Positions 10,959 to 20,845 of a stretch of 64,000 nt of DNA are shown one piece after another. The position numbers were made by a program, and so were the translations under genes. The DNA comes from Diplolepis rosae. Taxonomy: Eukaryota > Arthropoda > Insecta > Hymenoptera > Diplolepididae. The notes under the pieces were generated by a model, which worked only from the letters and a program-made list of their open reading frames with translations, did no database searches and had not been told where the DNA came from. The stretch covers positions 17,124,501-17,188,500 of the forward strand of contig JAPYXD010000680.1 of assembly GCA_030998225.1 (NCBI GenBank). Direction: 5' to 3'. Numbering within the stretch: the first letter of the stretch is position 1; each line of letters begins with the position of its first letter.

Positions 10959-11250
10959 GTTTTCCGACTGTGACGAACGCCTCTGCCGCGGCACACAAAA
11001 CAGCGGCACGCCGCTTTCCCTCTTCCTCTCCAATATAGCGGTTTCCGGTATACCTTCGTTCACGAAACGACGAGCACTGCACAAAAGGCGCGTTCCTTTT
11101 ACAATGTACACGCTCACAGGCACAGAATCACATGGAAACGCATTTCTGCTCAATATCCAACCAGTTCATTATTTTAAGGTTTTACGAACAATCACGTTGC
11201 CACTATCAAAACACTGTCCTTTTCAAGTTTATTTTTCTTTTCCAGCTCCC
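10959..11250 (-). promoter_or_regulatory. Possible 5' exon and promoter of a minus-strand gene
   Basis: A short CpG-rich block (GCCGCGGCACACAAAACAGC and neighbours) in very AT-rich DNA ends, read on the minus strand, in a strong splice donor (AAAAC then GTAAGTTAC, donor at 10,953-10,958). A 73-codon frame overlaps it but stops just past the donor. In this genome CpG-rich islands with a donor mark first exons. No matching downstream exon was found to the left within the window. Inference only. Confidence 0.3.
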
Positions 11251-11299
11251 ACTGTTGACCGCTTTCTACTGGATCCAATGGCCTGGGTCGATTTTTGAG

Positions 11300-13035
11300 C
11301 CAAACTTCTGTTGAAATATTATTAAAAATTTATTACATGATTTCATAACTAAATAATTGGTTTTACGTAGAGGAAATGAGTTTCTTTGTTTAGGGTATTG
11401 CATTTATAATTGATTAGTGTTTTTTAGCCTTAGCTCTTTATTTTATATTTCATAGAAAAAATGCTCAAGGCTCGATTAAATATTACTTGTTACTTCACTT
11501 TATGACTGTTTTGTATTATTCTAGCAAGAAGTGAAGGAGTGTCTTAATAGAGCATTGGCATACTTTTCAAATAATAAAATGATTTTAATCTATTCGGAAT
11601 TTTCTTTAAATTACTTCCTGCAAAACTCTGTCTTTTTAAGTAAAAATTTTGAAGTTATTTGAAATATTATTTTAAACAAAACGAGCGAATTATTTGCCAG
11701 TTGACGTCAGCATTAAAAGAATTTTAGGAAAAGATGACAATTAATCCATTTTTATTCGAGTTTTTGGAGTAATTCAGGTATGTTGTTTACGTTCAAGCCA
11801 ACTTCAGATTCAAATCCTGCTTAACGTCCCTGGACATTCGAACAAGAAATGGCCTTCAAGGAGGAATATTTCCAATTCTTGCTCAATTAAGTCGTGTACT
11901 CACAAATGTACGCACAATAATACAAACAATATGCTTTTTTTACATTTAACAATTGTTGGGATGACATTTTTTTAGAATTATATAAAATGAAGATAAACAA
12001 AAACTTACTTTTCGCAAAAACAATTGAAAATTCTTCACAAAGGGAATTATCCTCGTATAGGTAATATCTTTTTTTTTCTTTTATCATAGAAGCAAGAAAA
12101 ATAATTAAACGTTGAGGTATTAGTAGATCAAATCTCGATACCGTGAAGTAACAACAATATAGATTAAAATATCCAAAGTAGTTTTTTAAAATGATACTTA
12201 TGTCACTGCATTTATTACTTGATTTTTAATTTTATTTTTAATTTTTAACTTGCTCCGTCGAGTGGAAGCGTTTGTTGATTTTCGCCTACTTTTAAAATCA
12301 CAAAAACTCACTAGGTTTGGTTTTTCTGGAGCCACCAGCAAAGATTACTCTCAATTAAATATTATGAAACTAGAGATTGATGCCGAATCACAAAATGAAT
12401 GGAAAGATACATTAAAACCGTAATTTCAAAAGTTTTACTGGAGAAGAATATTCCACAACGTTAACAGGTTGCGCTCCGCAGAACAACTGAACCCGATTTC
12501 GTTGTGTGGCTTGCCGCTCGCTTGTCAAAAGGAACGAAGGAACGCGTGCCCTCTTCAGAAATGCAGTATACCTCTGAGTATACGTACGTTCTGCAACTTA
12601 CTGTACCTACAGTGAACACCTATTAAGTACAGCAAACTACAAAAACGATATTTCTCAGCTACCTTCTCAATGCTTTAAATCCTCAATTATTAAAATATTT
12701 TTCTAATTTTAAAACAATGGAGTAATCAGTGACAGATTGGAGGGGAGGCGGCCCGCTCTAGACCCCTCAAATGTTGTGGCCCCTTTTTGCTTAATGTGTT
12801 CAAAAGTGCAATGTTCCTATTATTAATGAATCCATTGATTCTTTAAATGACTAATAATTCTTTCTCTCTTACTTTATTTGTCACATGCAAATTGATTTCA
12901 AAGTATGTACCGCCAAAGACATTATAGCATAGATGACTGGATGAGGCATAGGACTAGTTCCGCCACGTACCGCTAGAAGCGACACAGTCGAGTTTCTATT
13001 CGGCTAAATAAGCTAGATAGAAGAAAATTACATAC
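11300..13035. other. No recognisable gene
   Basis: Mostly AT-rich with frames under 70 codons. A GC-richer patch at 12,465-12,620 contains the near-palindrome AGTATACCTCTGAGTATACG but no exon I could confirm. Confidence 0.4.
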
Positions 13036-13039
13036 ATTC

Positions 13040-13290
13040 TATTTTATTTCTTGTAATTTTATACTGAAGCTAAAGTAAATTTTATAATGTTGTAAATATA
13101 AATTACATTTTCTCAAAGTTACTAAATTTGTTTTTCAATTCAAATAAAAACGAAAATTGAATTTACTTTATTTGAGCAAACGATTATTCATTTCAACGCT
13201 TATTTCGTATCTCACATATTTTCGTTCAAGAATGTAATTTTCGATTTTTACGAGTGTTTTTTAAAATCAAAACAAAATATACATCTTAAT
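13040..13290. repeat. Interspersed repeat family (TATCTCACATATTTT), fragment
   Basis: Matches the middle of the 48,540-50,030 copy, including ATACTGAAGCT, the AGTTACTAAATTTG stretch and TTCGTATCTCACATATTTTC. It is cut on its right by the inverted-repeat ribozyme element that starts at 13,291. Confidence 0.65.
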
Positions 13291-13361
13291 AAAAAATGCT
13301 TGTTTACGATCAATGAGGGTCAAATATAAAGAAGAAAACTCTTTATAGTGTCAAAATTGTT

Positions 13362-13402
13362 GCGACGTTTCGTTGGCTATGGGTTTGCCAACCTCATCAG
13401 GC
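13362..13402 (-). ncRNA. Hammerhead ribozyme motif, left arm
   Basis: Reverse complement of the right-arm motif: CTGATGA at 13,400-13,394, helix II GGTTGGC with GCCAAC over a nine-base loop, GAAA at 13,371-13,368, then CGTC. Helix II has six or seven pairs, the strongest of the families here. Confidence 0.7.
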
Positions 13403-13536
13403 TTTATTAAATTAAAAAAACACCAAATATTAAAATTGTCACACACAAGAAAAATAAACATTAAATTAACTTAACATCCAGAACATACACAAAATTGTTA
13501 AAATTTTAATATTTGGTGTTTTTTTAATTTAATAAA

Positions 13537-13577
13537 GCCTGATGAGGTTGGCAAACCCATAGCCAACGAAACGTCGC
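13537..13577 (+). ncRNA. Hammerhead ribozyme motif, right arm
   Basis: CTGATGA at 13,539-13,545, helix II GGTTGGC and GCCAAC, GAAA at 13,568-13,571, CGTC at 13,572-13,575. Stem I has only a GC/GC pair next to the core, so cleavage may need pairing with another copy. A transcript across both arms would instead fold as one long hairpin. Confidence 0.7.
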
Positions 13578-13888
13578 AACAATGTTGACACTATAAAGAG
13601 TTTTCTTCTTTATATTTGACCCTCATTGATCGTAAACCAGCATTTTTTATTATAATAATATGAAGGGTGACACTACCATTTCAAAATATACATCTTGTAC
13701 AAAAATGTCCTAATGAGACCTCATTGGTTCTTCTTTTCACATCTGTATAATTGTAGATTGTTCTTTATATTCAAATCATATTAAAATATATAATTCAAAG
13801 ACTAATATCTTTTATTAATTGTTTTTATTTTACCTATAAAATAATGTCCAAAATAATTTATAAAAAACATTCCCTACATTAGTTAGTA

Positions 13889-15043
13889 TTTTAAAGTGAC
13901 ATGTTTGATAACATGTCTGCTATTATATTGACCCAAAATTCATAGAATTTTTTTTTCATTTCTCATTATTTTGGCATAGGGTCAGATTCTTTTTATTTTC
14001 TGCGATTAAAATTTTCACTATTAGATATAAAAAAACTCAAAAAGAAAGCAAGGCAAACGTTTCGGCCACATATGGGGGCCCTCTTCAGTGCCATAAATTC
14101 AAAGATTAATTCAAAATTTCTGTAAAACGGAGATAATTAACATAAGGATTATCATAAAATTGGAAAACTTATCTCATAGCTTGCAATTCAAAATTTAGTA
14201 GTCCAGTATGCAGCATCACGAATTGAAAAAATATTTAGAGTTCACTGTGAATAAAAAACCGGATAACAATAAACCGGAAAACATAAAAAAATTTTGCACA
14301 CGAACCGACCGCGATTTGAAAAATTTTTTTAAAAAATTTTTATTATTAAAGAACGATGCCAAATTGGTTATCAATGGAAAAACGCGAACAAGGTATACAT
14401 TTTTAAAAACTTTTCGTGAAGACTTTGTTACCGGAGTCTCTCACGGAATGATCTGAACTGTTTTCAAAACCGACTCGAGACATGTGGCTTTGCTGACCGA
14501 AAATTTTTTTATATAAGCAATCCTGAGAGGTTCTTTTCCTCCTTGAAGAAGACTATTGTCCTATACCTAGTTAAGAAATTCGAGACGTTTATGTTGAATT
14601 TCACGAGTGGACGAAGGCGTGTATTTTTCAAGAAACGATTTTTTATATCAGCTTCACGGACAATCCATTTAATATTGAATTTGTACGCACGACCTTAAAG
14701 AAACATACATTATTATAATATCTAGACATGTACTTTTACTCAATATTATTTGAGTATGTTAAGCAATAAATAAAAAAAAAAAAATTGAAAGTTGTTTATT
14801 ACTGCATTCAGATTTATTCTGAGATGTTTGGAAAAATAATACCTTTATCTTTAAAAAATAACAAAACTGCAATTTTAGTATTCGTGATATTAAGTATCAC
14901 ATTTTAAAAAGTATTATTACATTTAATTTGTTCTGAAAATGGTCAGAACTATGATATATTCCACCTTTATACTAAATGTGCCATTTTTAAATTTTAAAGT
15001 GACATGTTTGATAACATGTCTGCTATTATATTGACCCAAAATT
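13889..15043 (-). mobile_element. Nested hammerhead retroelement with 52-bp terminal direct repeats
   Basis: Both ends are the same 52-bp sequence in direct orientation (13,889-13,940 and 14,992-15,043), beginning TTTTAAAGTGACATGTTTGA and ending GACCCAAAATT. The flanks share the target duplication AGTTAGTA (13,881-13,888 and 15,044-15,051). A hammerhead lies on the minus strand close to one end. The 1155-bp body has no reverse transcriptase; the largest frame is 82 codons (14,208-14,456, plus strand), unrecognised. Best read as a non-autonomous Penelope-like element or retrozyme-like insertion in the foldback element. Confidence 0.7.
14052..14092 (-). ncRNA. Hammerhead ribozyme motif, GGCC-type helix II
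   Basis: On the minus strand: GGCA, CTGAAGA (14,088-14,082), helix II GGGCC and GGCC, GAAA, CGTT, TGCC. Stem I here pairs fully as GGCA with TGCC, better than the related copies at 703 and 19,913, so this is the most likely active member of its family. Confidence 0.7.
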
Positions 15044-15416
15044 AGTTAGTATGTTTGAACCTGCTGGATTATTTATATGGAAAGTTCCCTGAATGCTGTA
15101 ACAAATAATTCCAGGAACATTCCCAAAAAATGTTCTCTAAATGTTCACGCGAAAAGTTCTACGAACGTTTGCTAGAAATGCTCTCTGAACGTTCTCTGCG
15201 AATGTTATCTGAATGTTCCTGCGGAAGGTTCTCTCAATATCCCTTTTGAACGTTCCTGGAACGTTCCACAGGAACATTCAGAGAACATTGCTTTGGAACG
15301 TTCAAAAAACCCGAACATCTTCTAAGCTCCAGGAAAGTTCCTTGAATGTTCCAATGGAACCTTCCGAACGATCCATGGGAACGTTCAGAGAAGGTATTGT
15401 GCTATGGGGGAGGATA

Positions 15417-15720
15417 TTTAGTAGAGATCTATGAGAATTGTCAGAAACCAATATTCCAATTTTTTTAAATTTAAATTTAAGAATTTGAAATCTTTCTGTG
15501 GAAAAAAAGACGCTTTCGACTGCGCTGGGATTCGAGCCCAGGTCTTATTTAAATAAAAAAATTTCAAAAATACAAAAAATGCTCTTATTTTCACAATTTT
15601 GGTCAGATTTGGCAGTTAACGATCTCGTCCTTTCTTTCCAGGCCCTAAAGAGGTGTGCAAAATTCGTGATTTTCATTTTAAATTAATACAAAAACAGAAA
15701 ACTCTAAATAAATATTTTTA
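15417..15720. repeat. Interspersed repeat fragment with tRNA-like T-arm
   Basis: Shares GTAGAGATCTATGAG, the AATCTTTCTGTGGAAAAAAA stretch and the following GACTGCGCTGGGATTCGAGC with 49,660-50,110. On the minus strand CTGGG-CTCGAAT-CCCAG (about 15,520-15,540) is a perfect T-arm with a B-box-like loop. The A-box region seen at 50,100 is missing here. It may be a tRNA-derived end of the repeat. Confidence 0.5.
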
Positions 15721-16500
15721 AACACACAATTTCAATCTAAAAATATTCTTGTCTAAATACTATGCAATAAATTCAGTTCTGTGAAAATGGTTAAAGATGC
15801 AATTTTGTAATTGGTATTTCTGAGAATTTTGAAGAGTCGACTATAGCATAAGTAGTAGTTGGATATTTTATTTTAATTCTGCAAAAACTGAGAAAGACGT
15901 AAATGGTCGATTTACATTAAATCATAGCATTTGCAGTTCAACGAATACCGATACTATTACCTGGCTTTACATTATTTAATGATCGCTTTGGTCAATAGAG
16001 TAGCAACTAGATTTCAATATCACTGTAATTTTATTATGGATAAAGATCGTCACTTATGAGAGTAGCGTCAGACCGCATCGGTAGAAAATACCTAAATAAG
16101 AAATAACAGTTCTGCCTTCATGAACATCTTTTTCGCTTGGCAAGTTTCCTCTACTTATTAGCTCATCCTGTAATTTTCAATATTTATTCAAGTCACTTCT
16201 ACAACAAGAAACATCCAGCCATGTCATTAACTAGTTTAAATTTTAAAAAACACAAAGTTATGCAGTACAAATTTTAAATAAATATTCACTTACTGCCAAG
16301 ATTGTAATATCAAAAAAATGTTATATATAAGAAATATATAACTATACGATACACAATTTGCAGAAAATTGGTAACTTATAATGATTTCAAGAAACATACC
16401 AATAAAATTGTTAATTACAAAATTTTTAAAGACTATTAAAGTCTATACAATTGATTTATATAAGAACTAATTATTAATGCAATTCTTTACTCACTACTGT
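15721..16500. other. No recognisable gene
   Basis: AT-rich, no open frame of interest and no repeat match found. Confidence 0.45.
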
Positions 16501-16508
16501 TGAATTTA

Positions 16509-16721
16509 AGGCCATGTCTTACTTATCCGATCCCTTCCTTACCGACATTTCGAAAAAAAAAATGTAATATAATTATGAAAATGTTGGACCAGATAAACGT
16601 TCTTTACTGCTTTTTACTTAATTATTCAAAGTTTTAACTCCATACCTTAATTAATGTGGAAATGCGAAGGGCGAAAAAAAAGTGTCGGTAAGGTAGAGAT
16701 CGGATAAGTAAGACATGGCCT
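16509..16721. mobile_element. hAT-type miniature element
   Basis: Inverted ends of about 40 bp: left AGGCCATGTCTTACTTATCC, right the inverse (GGATAAGTAAGACATGGCCT), both continuing into CTTACCGACA. The flanks are TGAATTTA (16,501-16,508) and TGAGTTTA (16,722-16,729), an 8-bp target duplication with one change. Eight-bp duplications are characteristic of hAT transposons. No transposase, so non-autonomous. Confidence 0.8.
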
Positions 16722-16889
16722 TGAGTTTACGAAACATGGTGCGGACGAAAAATTTTAGTTATTTTTTAGCTCCTCATTTCTAACCAAAGACAAATAAAAT
16801 TTTGAAACTTTACAAATAACTTCAGTTTAATGTTCATTATTTACTACTACAATAAATCAAGTAAATTTTATAATAATAGAATTTTTTTA

Positions 16890-17060
16890 GTATTTCTCAT
16901 AGTTTCGCTGAAAAATAGAATTTTTTAATTTAATGGAATTTTTTCGACCAGAACAAAAAATATACATCTAATAAAAACATGTGTAAATAGACAATTTGTA
17001 AACCCTATTTGAGCAAGAAATGTCGCATTTTGACGTTTTTTTCTTAGCTCACATATTTTA
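16890..17060. repeat. Interspersed repeat family fragment
   Basis: Contains the TTTCTCATAGTTTCGCTGAAAAATAGAATTTTT-type unit and the ATATACATCT...TTTGTAGACC-like landmark seen in the 3.4-kb and 49-kb copies, in diverged form. A further unit start lies at 17,047 (GCTCACATATTTTA). Confidence 0.5.
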
Positions 17061-17500
17061 GATTTCTTAAATTCTCGAGAATTTAAGTTCAAGTAATATA
17101 GCCGAGAATATTACAGAGTTTGTTGGTTCTTGGAAATTAGTGATGGGACAGTGACAGGATTATGACACATAGATTCCTTTTATTTGAAACACAAGTATAT
17201 TTAAATATTGATTTTGGATTACACGAGGCTGTGACAAAGAACGATAATCGACTGACTATCTGAAACAAAAAGAAGTGAACTACTAGGCAGATGGCGCACA
17301 ATGTGTTGCAAGGGTGTAGCTTGCCCTGATGGGACCATGTCCAACAGAGTTTAAAGAATATAAGAGAATATAAAGAGAATCTTAAGATTTTATGGTTTAA
17401 ATAATTATTCATCAATATTTATAGTATCTTTATAGTTAAATAAGAGGCACCCAATCATACAAATATATTTATAGATAATGAAGAACCTGGGGATAGTTTT
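17061..17500. other. No recognisable gene
   Basis: A minus-strand frame of 92 codons (17,137-17,415) has no recognisable product. The target site of the R1-like element is at its right end. Confidence 0.4.
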
Positions 17501-17515
17501 ACTGCCAATAATATA

Positions 17516-19173
17516 ACTCCGCCATTGCCGGTCCCAAGCCCGGATGCGAAAGGTGGAGGGGGCACACAGACAGCAACATGACACTACATAATTACAGCGA
17601 CACTGAACGCAACACAACCAATACCCGAGACGGCATTTCGCGGGAGGGAAGCATCTCGCCCAGAGGAACGTGTGAGGCCATGCACGGAGCAGACGCGTCC
17701 TGCAGCCCGCCAAAGGTAGTAGCCGAAAGGACTCTGCCAACAACTGGGCTGTTGCCGTCAGGATGGCCGTCAAGGGAGCATTATAGACAGGCTTTCCCTA
17801 GCGGTGGGCCTACGGGCGCACGCGTTTGAATGGATTCTCCTCAAACTTCAGGCGCGTGAGGACGCGATGTGGAGCAAAAGCATCAGGGGACCTTGAACAG
17901 GTTCCTTGATGCCGCATGAGTGGAAACAGTGTGAATGCGGGGGGCCCCTTAATCGGGGTATCAACCCAAATGTGCATGCGGTGGTGACACAGAACTTCCC
18001 TCGTGCCCTTTTCGCGGTCACATCATAACCACATGCACGATACCGACACCCACACATACCAGTATGAATGCGTTGCTGAGTGAATGGGCTGCGGCCGGAG
18101 CAGTGGTGGACATCGCCACTAAAGCAAGAAGAGGAACTGGTATCAGCATGGACAAACGCAATGCGTTCAATACCGCGAGATGGAACATCTGCATCGAGGC
18201 GATGGTGCGGAAAAAGGTTCCAGACTACCTGTTGCGAATGATAGATGACTATCTGAGCGGCAGGTGGGTAATATACGAGGGCGACAAATGGTCTCTCAAG
18301 GAAGAGATGACAAACCTGCAGGAAATCGCTCGCGCGAAGGAGGCCATCCGCAAGGATGGAAGGCGCAGACTCGTCGAGAAATGGCAGACGAGATGGCATG
18401 GTGACGAAACCGGGAGATGGACACACCGTCTGATCCCGGAGCTCGCCACCTGGCTGGATAGAAAGCACGGTCAAGTCGGCTTTTACCTGGCGCAAGCGCT
18501 TTCGGGCCATGGTTGCTTTAATGCGTACCTGAAGCGCTTCAAGAAAAGAGACGACGATTCGTGTCGCTACTGTGGTTCCCTTGTGGAAAATGCAGAGCAC
18601 ACACTCTTTGTTTGTGTCAGATGGGGCGCGGAAAGGGAGGCTGTCGGTTGGGCAGTGAACGCACAACTCACTCCTGACACGATGGTCTCTCTCATGCTCC
18701 AGTCTGAACAGATATGGATGCTTATCGAGTCATTCGTCAACCTGGTGATGAAGACGATGGAGCTCGATGGGCGTGCAGAGCGCGGCAACAATGGGGGCCA
18801 GTAGAAATCGCATCGGGGCCTACACCCGCGGTCCTGCGTCCTTGGCGGACTTGGCTGTCTGCGTCGGCCGGGGGAGGAATCTTTATATTCCTCCCCTGGT
18901 TGGCGCGGCTAGCCGGCCTGCCTACCGGACGTGTGCCCGCGGTTGGGGGTCCCGGGCGAACGGACGACGGAAGAGTCGTACGCGACTTTAAGCTGGAACC
19001 AACTGCCCGCGAAATTTAAAGCCGAAAGGTGGTTCCGCGGGCGGTGTATTGTTTCGTGAGAGGGGGTTTTTTGGTTTTAACAAGTATGCCTAGACCCGTC
19101 CTAGGAGAGTCCTGTACAACGTCTATAAAAGATTTCGCCATTTTTCCTCCTCACAAAAAAAAAAAAAAAAAAA
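17516..19173 (+). mobile_element. Non-autonomous R1-clade derivative with 15-bp target duplication
   Basis: Same 5' end (ACTCCGCCATTGCC) and 3' end (GCCATTTTTCCTCCT, then poly-A) as the longer copy at 56,427-61,187. It is flanked by the exact duplication ACTGCCAATAATATA (17,501-17,515 and 19,174-19,188), so it inserted by target-primed reverse transcription. Internally it lacks the gag region, the endonuclease and the reverse-transcriptase catalytic core: the 5' region is joined to the early RT domain near 18,100, a short in-frame piece is missing near 18,150, and the RT finger is joined to the C-terminal region near 18,312. It must have moved using proteins of another copy. Confidence 0.85.
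18064..18804 (+). CDS. 246-residue chimeric ORF of the R1 derivative
   Basis: An uninterrupted frame runs through three deletion joints. Residues about 1-13 derive from the 5' leader, 14-82 from the N-terminal RT domain (AVVDIATKARRG and the RNAFNT block that belongs to RT motif A, whose catalytic context is partly deleted), and 83-246 from the C-terminal thumb region with the zinc knuckle C-X2-C-X8-H-X4-C (SCRYCGS ... EHTLFVC). The YADD/FADD active site is absent, so it cannot be a polymerase. The full-length relative is broken by stops and frameshifts over the same C-terminal region, which makes the openness here notable. It could be recent chance, or a retained nucleic-acid-binding protein. 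Confidence 0.6.
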   Translation: MNALLSEWAAAGAVVDIATKARRGTGISMDKRNAFNTARWNICIEAMVRKKVPDYLLRMIDDYLSGRWVIYEGDKWSLKEEMTNLQEIARAKEAIRKDGRRRLVEKWQTRWHGDETGRWTHRLIPELATWLDRKHGQVGFYLAQALSGHGCFNAYLKRFKKRDDDSCRYCGSLVENAEHTLFVCVRWGAEREAVGWAVNAQLTPDTMVSLMLQSEQIWMLIESFVNLVMKTMELDGRAERGNNGGQ

Positions 19174-19199
19174 ACTGCCAATAATATATTAAAAATCAT

Positions 19200-19794
19200 G
19201 TACTGCTAAAATTTGATGTTATATTTTGAATTTAGAGTACTAGAGTTATAAGCATCAAAAGGAACATTATGTGTTTGAAATTTTGATGCGGATTAATTTT
19301 TTAATTTTTTTTTTTTTGGGGGGGGGGGGTCTCTTAGTAAATCTGCTGATTTTACAAAATTTCGCGTCAAATATCTTAACCTGGGACAAATTGGTTAGTT
19401 TTATTAGTTTACAATACGGCGGGCATTATTTTCGTGATATACTTTTTCGTAAAGGTAACTCCTCCGGTGAATAACTTTTCTATTTAAGTATAAAAATTGT
19501 AACTTCGGAAATTTGCCACTTTCACTGCTTCAAAATTTACATTTATAATTTGAATGGTAATAATGTTAATGTAGTAGGTCGTCACAGTAATTTTCAAAAA
19601 TGCCAAAAAAGCTCTAATTTTCAAAATTTTGGTCAGATATGGCTGGTTAACAAACTTAATAAACTTTCTTTTTTAGCTCAGATGAAATGTAACAAAGCGC
19701 ATTCAAATCTGACCATTCTTTCGACAGTTATCATGCCCACGGACGGCATAACAACGACTACATACAGGAATTAGGGATGCGAAGGGTGAAAAAC
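19200..19794. repeat. Interspersed repeat family fragment
   Basis: Contains GGTCAGATATGGCTGGTTAAC, the CTCAGATGAAATGTAACAAAGC stretch, and the landmark around CAGTTATCATGCCCACGGACG that corresponds to GAGAGTTATGCCGCACACGA in the 49.8-kb copy. A poly-T/poly-G run (about 19,306-19,330) interrupts it. No gene. Confidence 0.5.
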
Positions 19795-20166
19795 ATTTGA
19801 AAGAAATTTTTGTTCATTTCTCGTTATTTTGGCATAGGATCAGATTCTTTTTATTTTCTTCGATTAAAATTATCACTATTGGATATAAAAAAATACGCAA
19901 AAAAGAAAGAAAGGCAAACGTTTCGGCCACATATGGGGGCCCTCTTCAGGGCCATAAATTCAAAGATTAATTCAAAATTTCTGTAAAAGATTAGAATATA
20001 GGAGATAATGAAAATAAGGATTATCATAGAAATCAAAAACTTATCTCATAGCTTGCAATTCAAAATGAAGTAGTCCAGTATACAGCATCACGAATTGAAA
20101 AAATATTTAGAGTTCACTGTGAATGAACAACCGGATAATGTTATCAAACATGTCACTTTAAAATTT
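19795..20166 (-). mobile_element. Penelope-like/retrozyme fragment, copy with inverted terminal repeat
   Basis: About 90% identical by eye to 13,955-14,270 over the hammerhead and the CTTATCTCATAGCTTGCAAT stretch. It then ends at 20,137-20,166 in the terminal 52-bp repeat word in inverted orientation (ATGTTATCAAACATGTCACT), unlike the nested copy where the repeats are direct. Mixed direct and inverted terminal repeats are typical of Penelope-like elements. Confidence 0.65.
19913..19953 (-). ncRNA. Hammerhead ribozyme motif, GGCC-type helix II
   Basis: On the minus strand: GGCC, CTGAAGA (19,949-19,943), GGGCC and GGCC helix II, GAAA, CGTT, TGCC. Identical to the 14,052 copy except that stem I has GGCC against TGCC, one mismatch next to the core, which should weaken cleavage. 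Confidence 0.65.
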
Positions 20167-20845
20167 AAAAGAAACTTTTCAATGGAGTGTAAATTTTTCT
20201 GACCTCAAATTTTTTAAAAATCCTGTACGATGTTTAACGTCTGTGTATAATGTATAATATAAAATAATTTAAACATTTTCATATATATTTATTTTCTGTT
20301 TCCTTAACTTGTCTCGAAAGAAATAATACAAAAAGCGAATTTGAAACAAATACACTTTCATTTTCTATTACACTCGTTTGTTAATTTTATTTTTAATATA
20401 TTTTCAAAGTAAACAATAATGTCATTTCTAAATTCACGTTCGTAAAATAGAGAAAGTACATAAAGTGAAAACTTTTTAACTTTTCAAACTTTTCATGAAA
20501 GTTTTCAAGAATTTCGAAAAGTTTCAAGTTTTCATTTTACAAAAATAAATTTCATGAAAACTGACATGCCTACTATTGAAAAACTTTTTTTTTCGTATTC
20601 AGAGGATCATGAGACGTGGACATTGGTTGAAAAAAGTGGATGTCAAATTTTACACAAATCTAATACCTTCTCATGCATGATGAGAATGTAAAAAATGTAT
20701 TCAAAATGATGCAACTAAGAAAAACTGCTGAGACTTAAATTTCACAACTTTTTAGCAACGATCCATAATTTTCAGAGAAATTATATCTTGTAATTTCTAA
20801 AAGATATTTTGGTAATTACTAATAAGTAATGACAGGCATGACCAG
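20167..20845. other. No recognisable gene
   Basis: AT-rich sequence; a weak match to the end landmark of the interspersed repeat (TCTCATGCATGATGAGAATG) lies at about 20,671-20,690. Confidence 0.4.

Larger units (their letters stand above)
13291..13650. mobile_element. Inverted-repeat element with two opposed hammerheads
   Basis: The left arm (about 13,291-13,438) and right arm (about 13,502-13,650) are reverse complements over about 147 bp with only two or so mismatches, around a loop of roughly 60 bp. Each arm contains the same hammerhead core, so both strands encode one. Near-identity of the arms suggests a recent origin or gene conversion. Penelope-like elements are known for inverted terminal repeats that carry hammerheads, which fits. 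No reverse transcriptase is present. It lies at the break between two parts of other repeats. Confidence 0.75.
13780..15410. mobile_element. GAACGTTC foldback element, half copy with nested insertion
   Basis: 13,780-13,888 matches the central spacer of the complete element at 54,083-55,117 (CCTATAAAATAATGTCCAAA and on to ACATTCCCT). The match resumes at 15,044 and runs through a full right arm to GCTATGGGGG at 15,401-15,410. Between them sits another element (13,889-15,043). The left arm is absent. Iterated GGAACGTTCC-like words fill the arm; the frame 15,213-15,434 is a by-product. Confidence 0.7.

Noticed and set aside
12540..12570. CTGAAGAGGGCACGCG on the minus strand as a hammerhead
   Set aside because: The GAAA box and the second half of helix II are absent.
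17848..18666. 272-codon minus-strand open frame
   Set aside because: It is antisense to the R1-like element; the plus strand carries the recognisable RT and zinc-knuckle sequence, and the minus product matches nothing.
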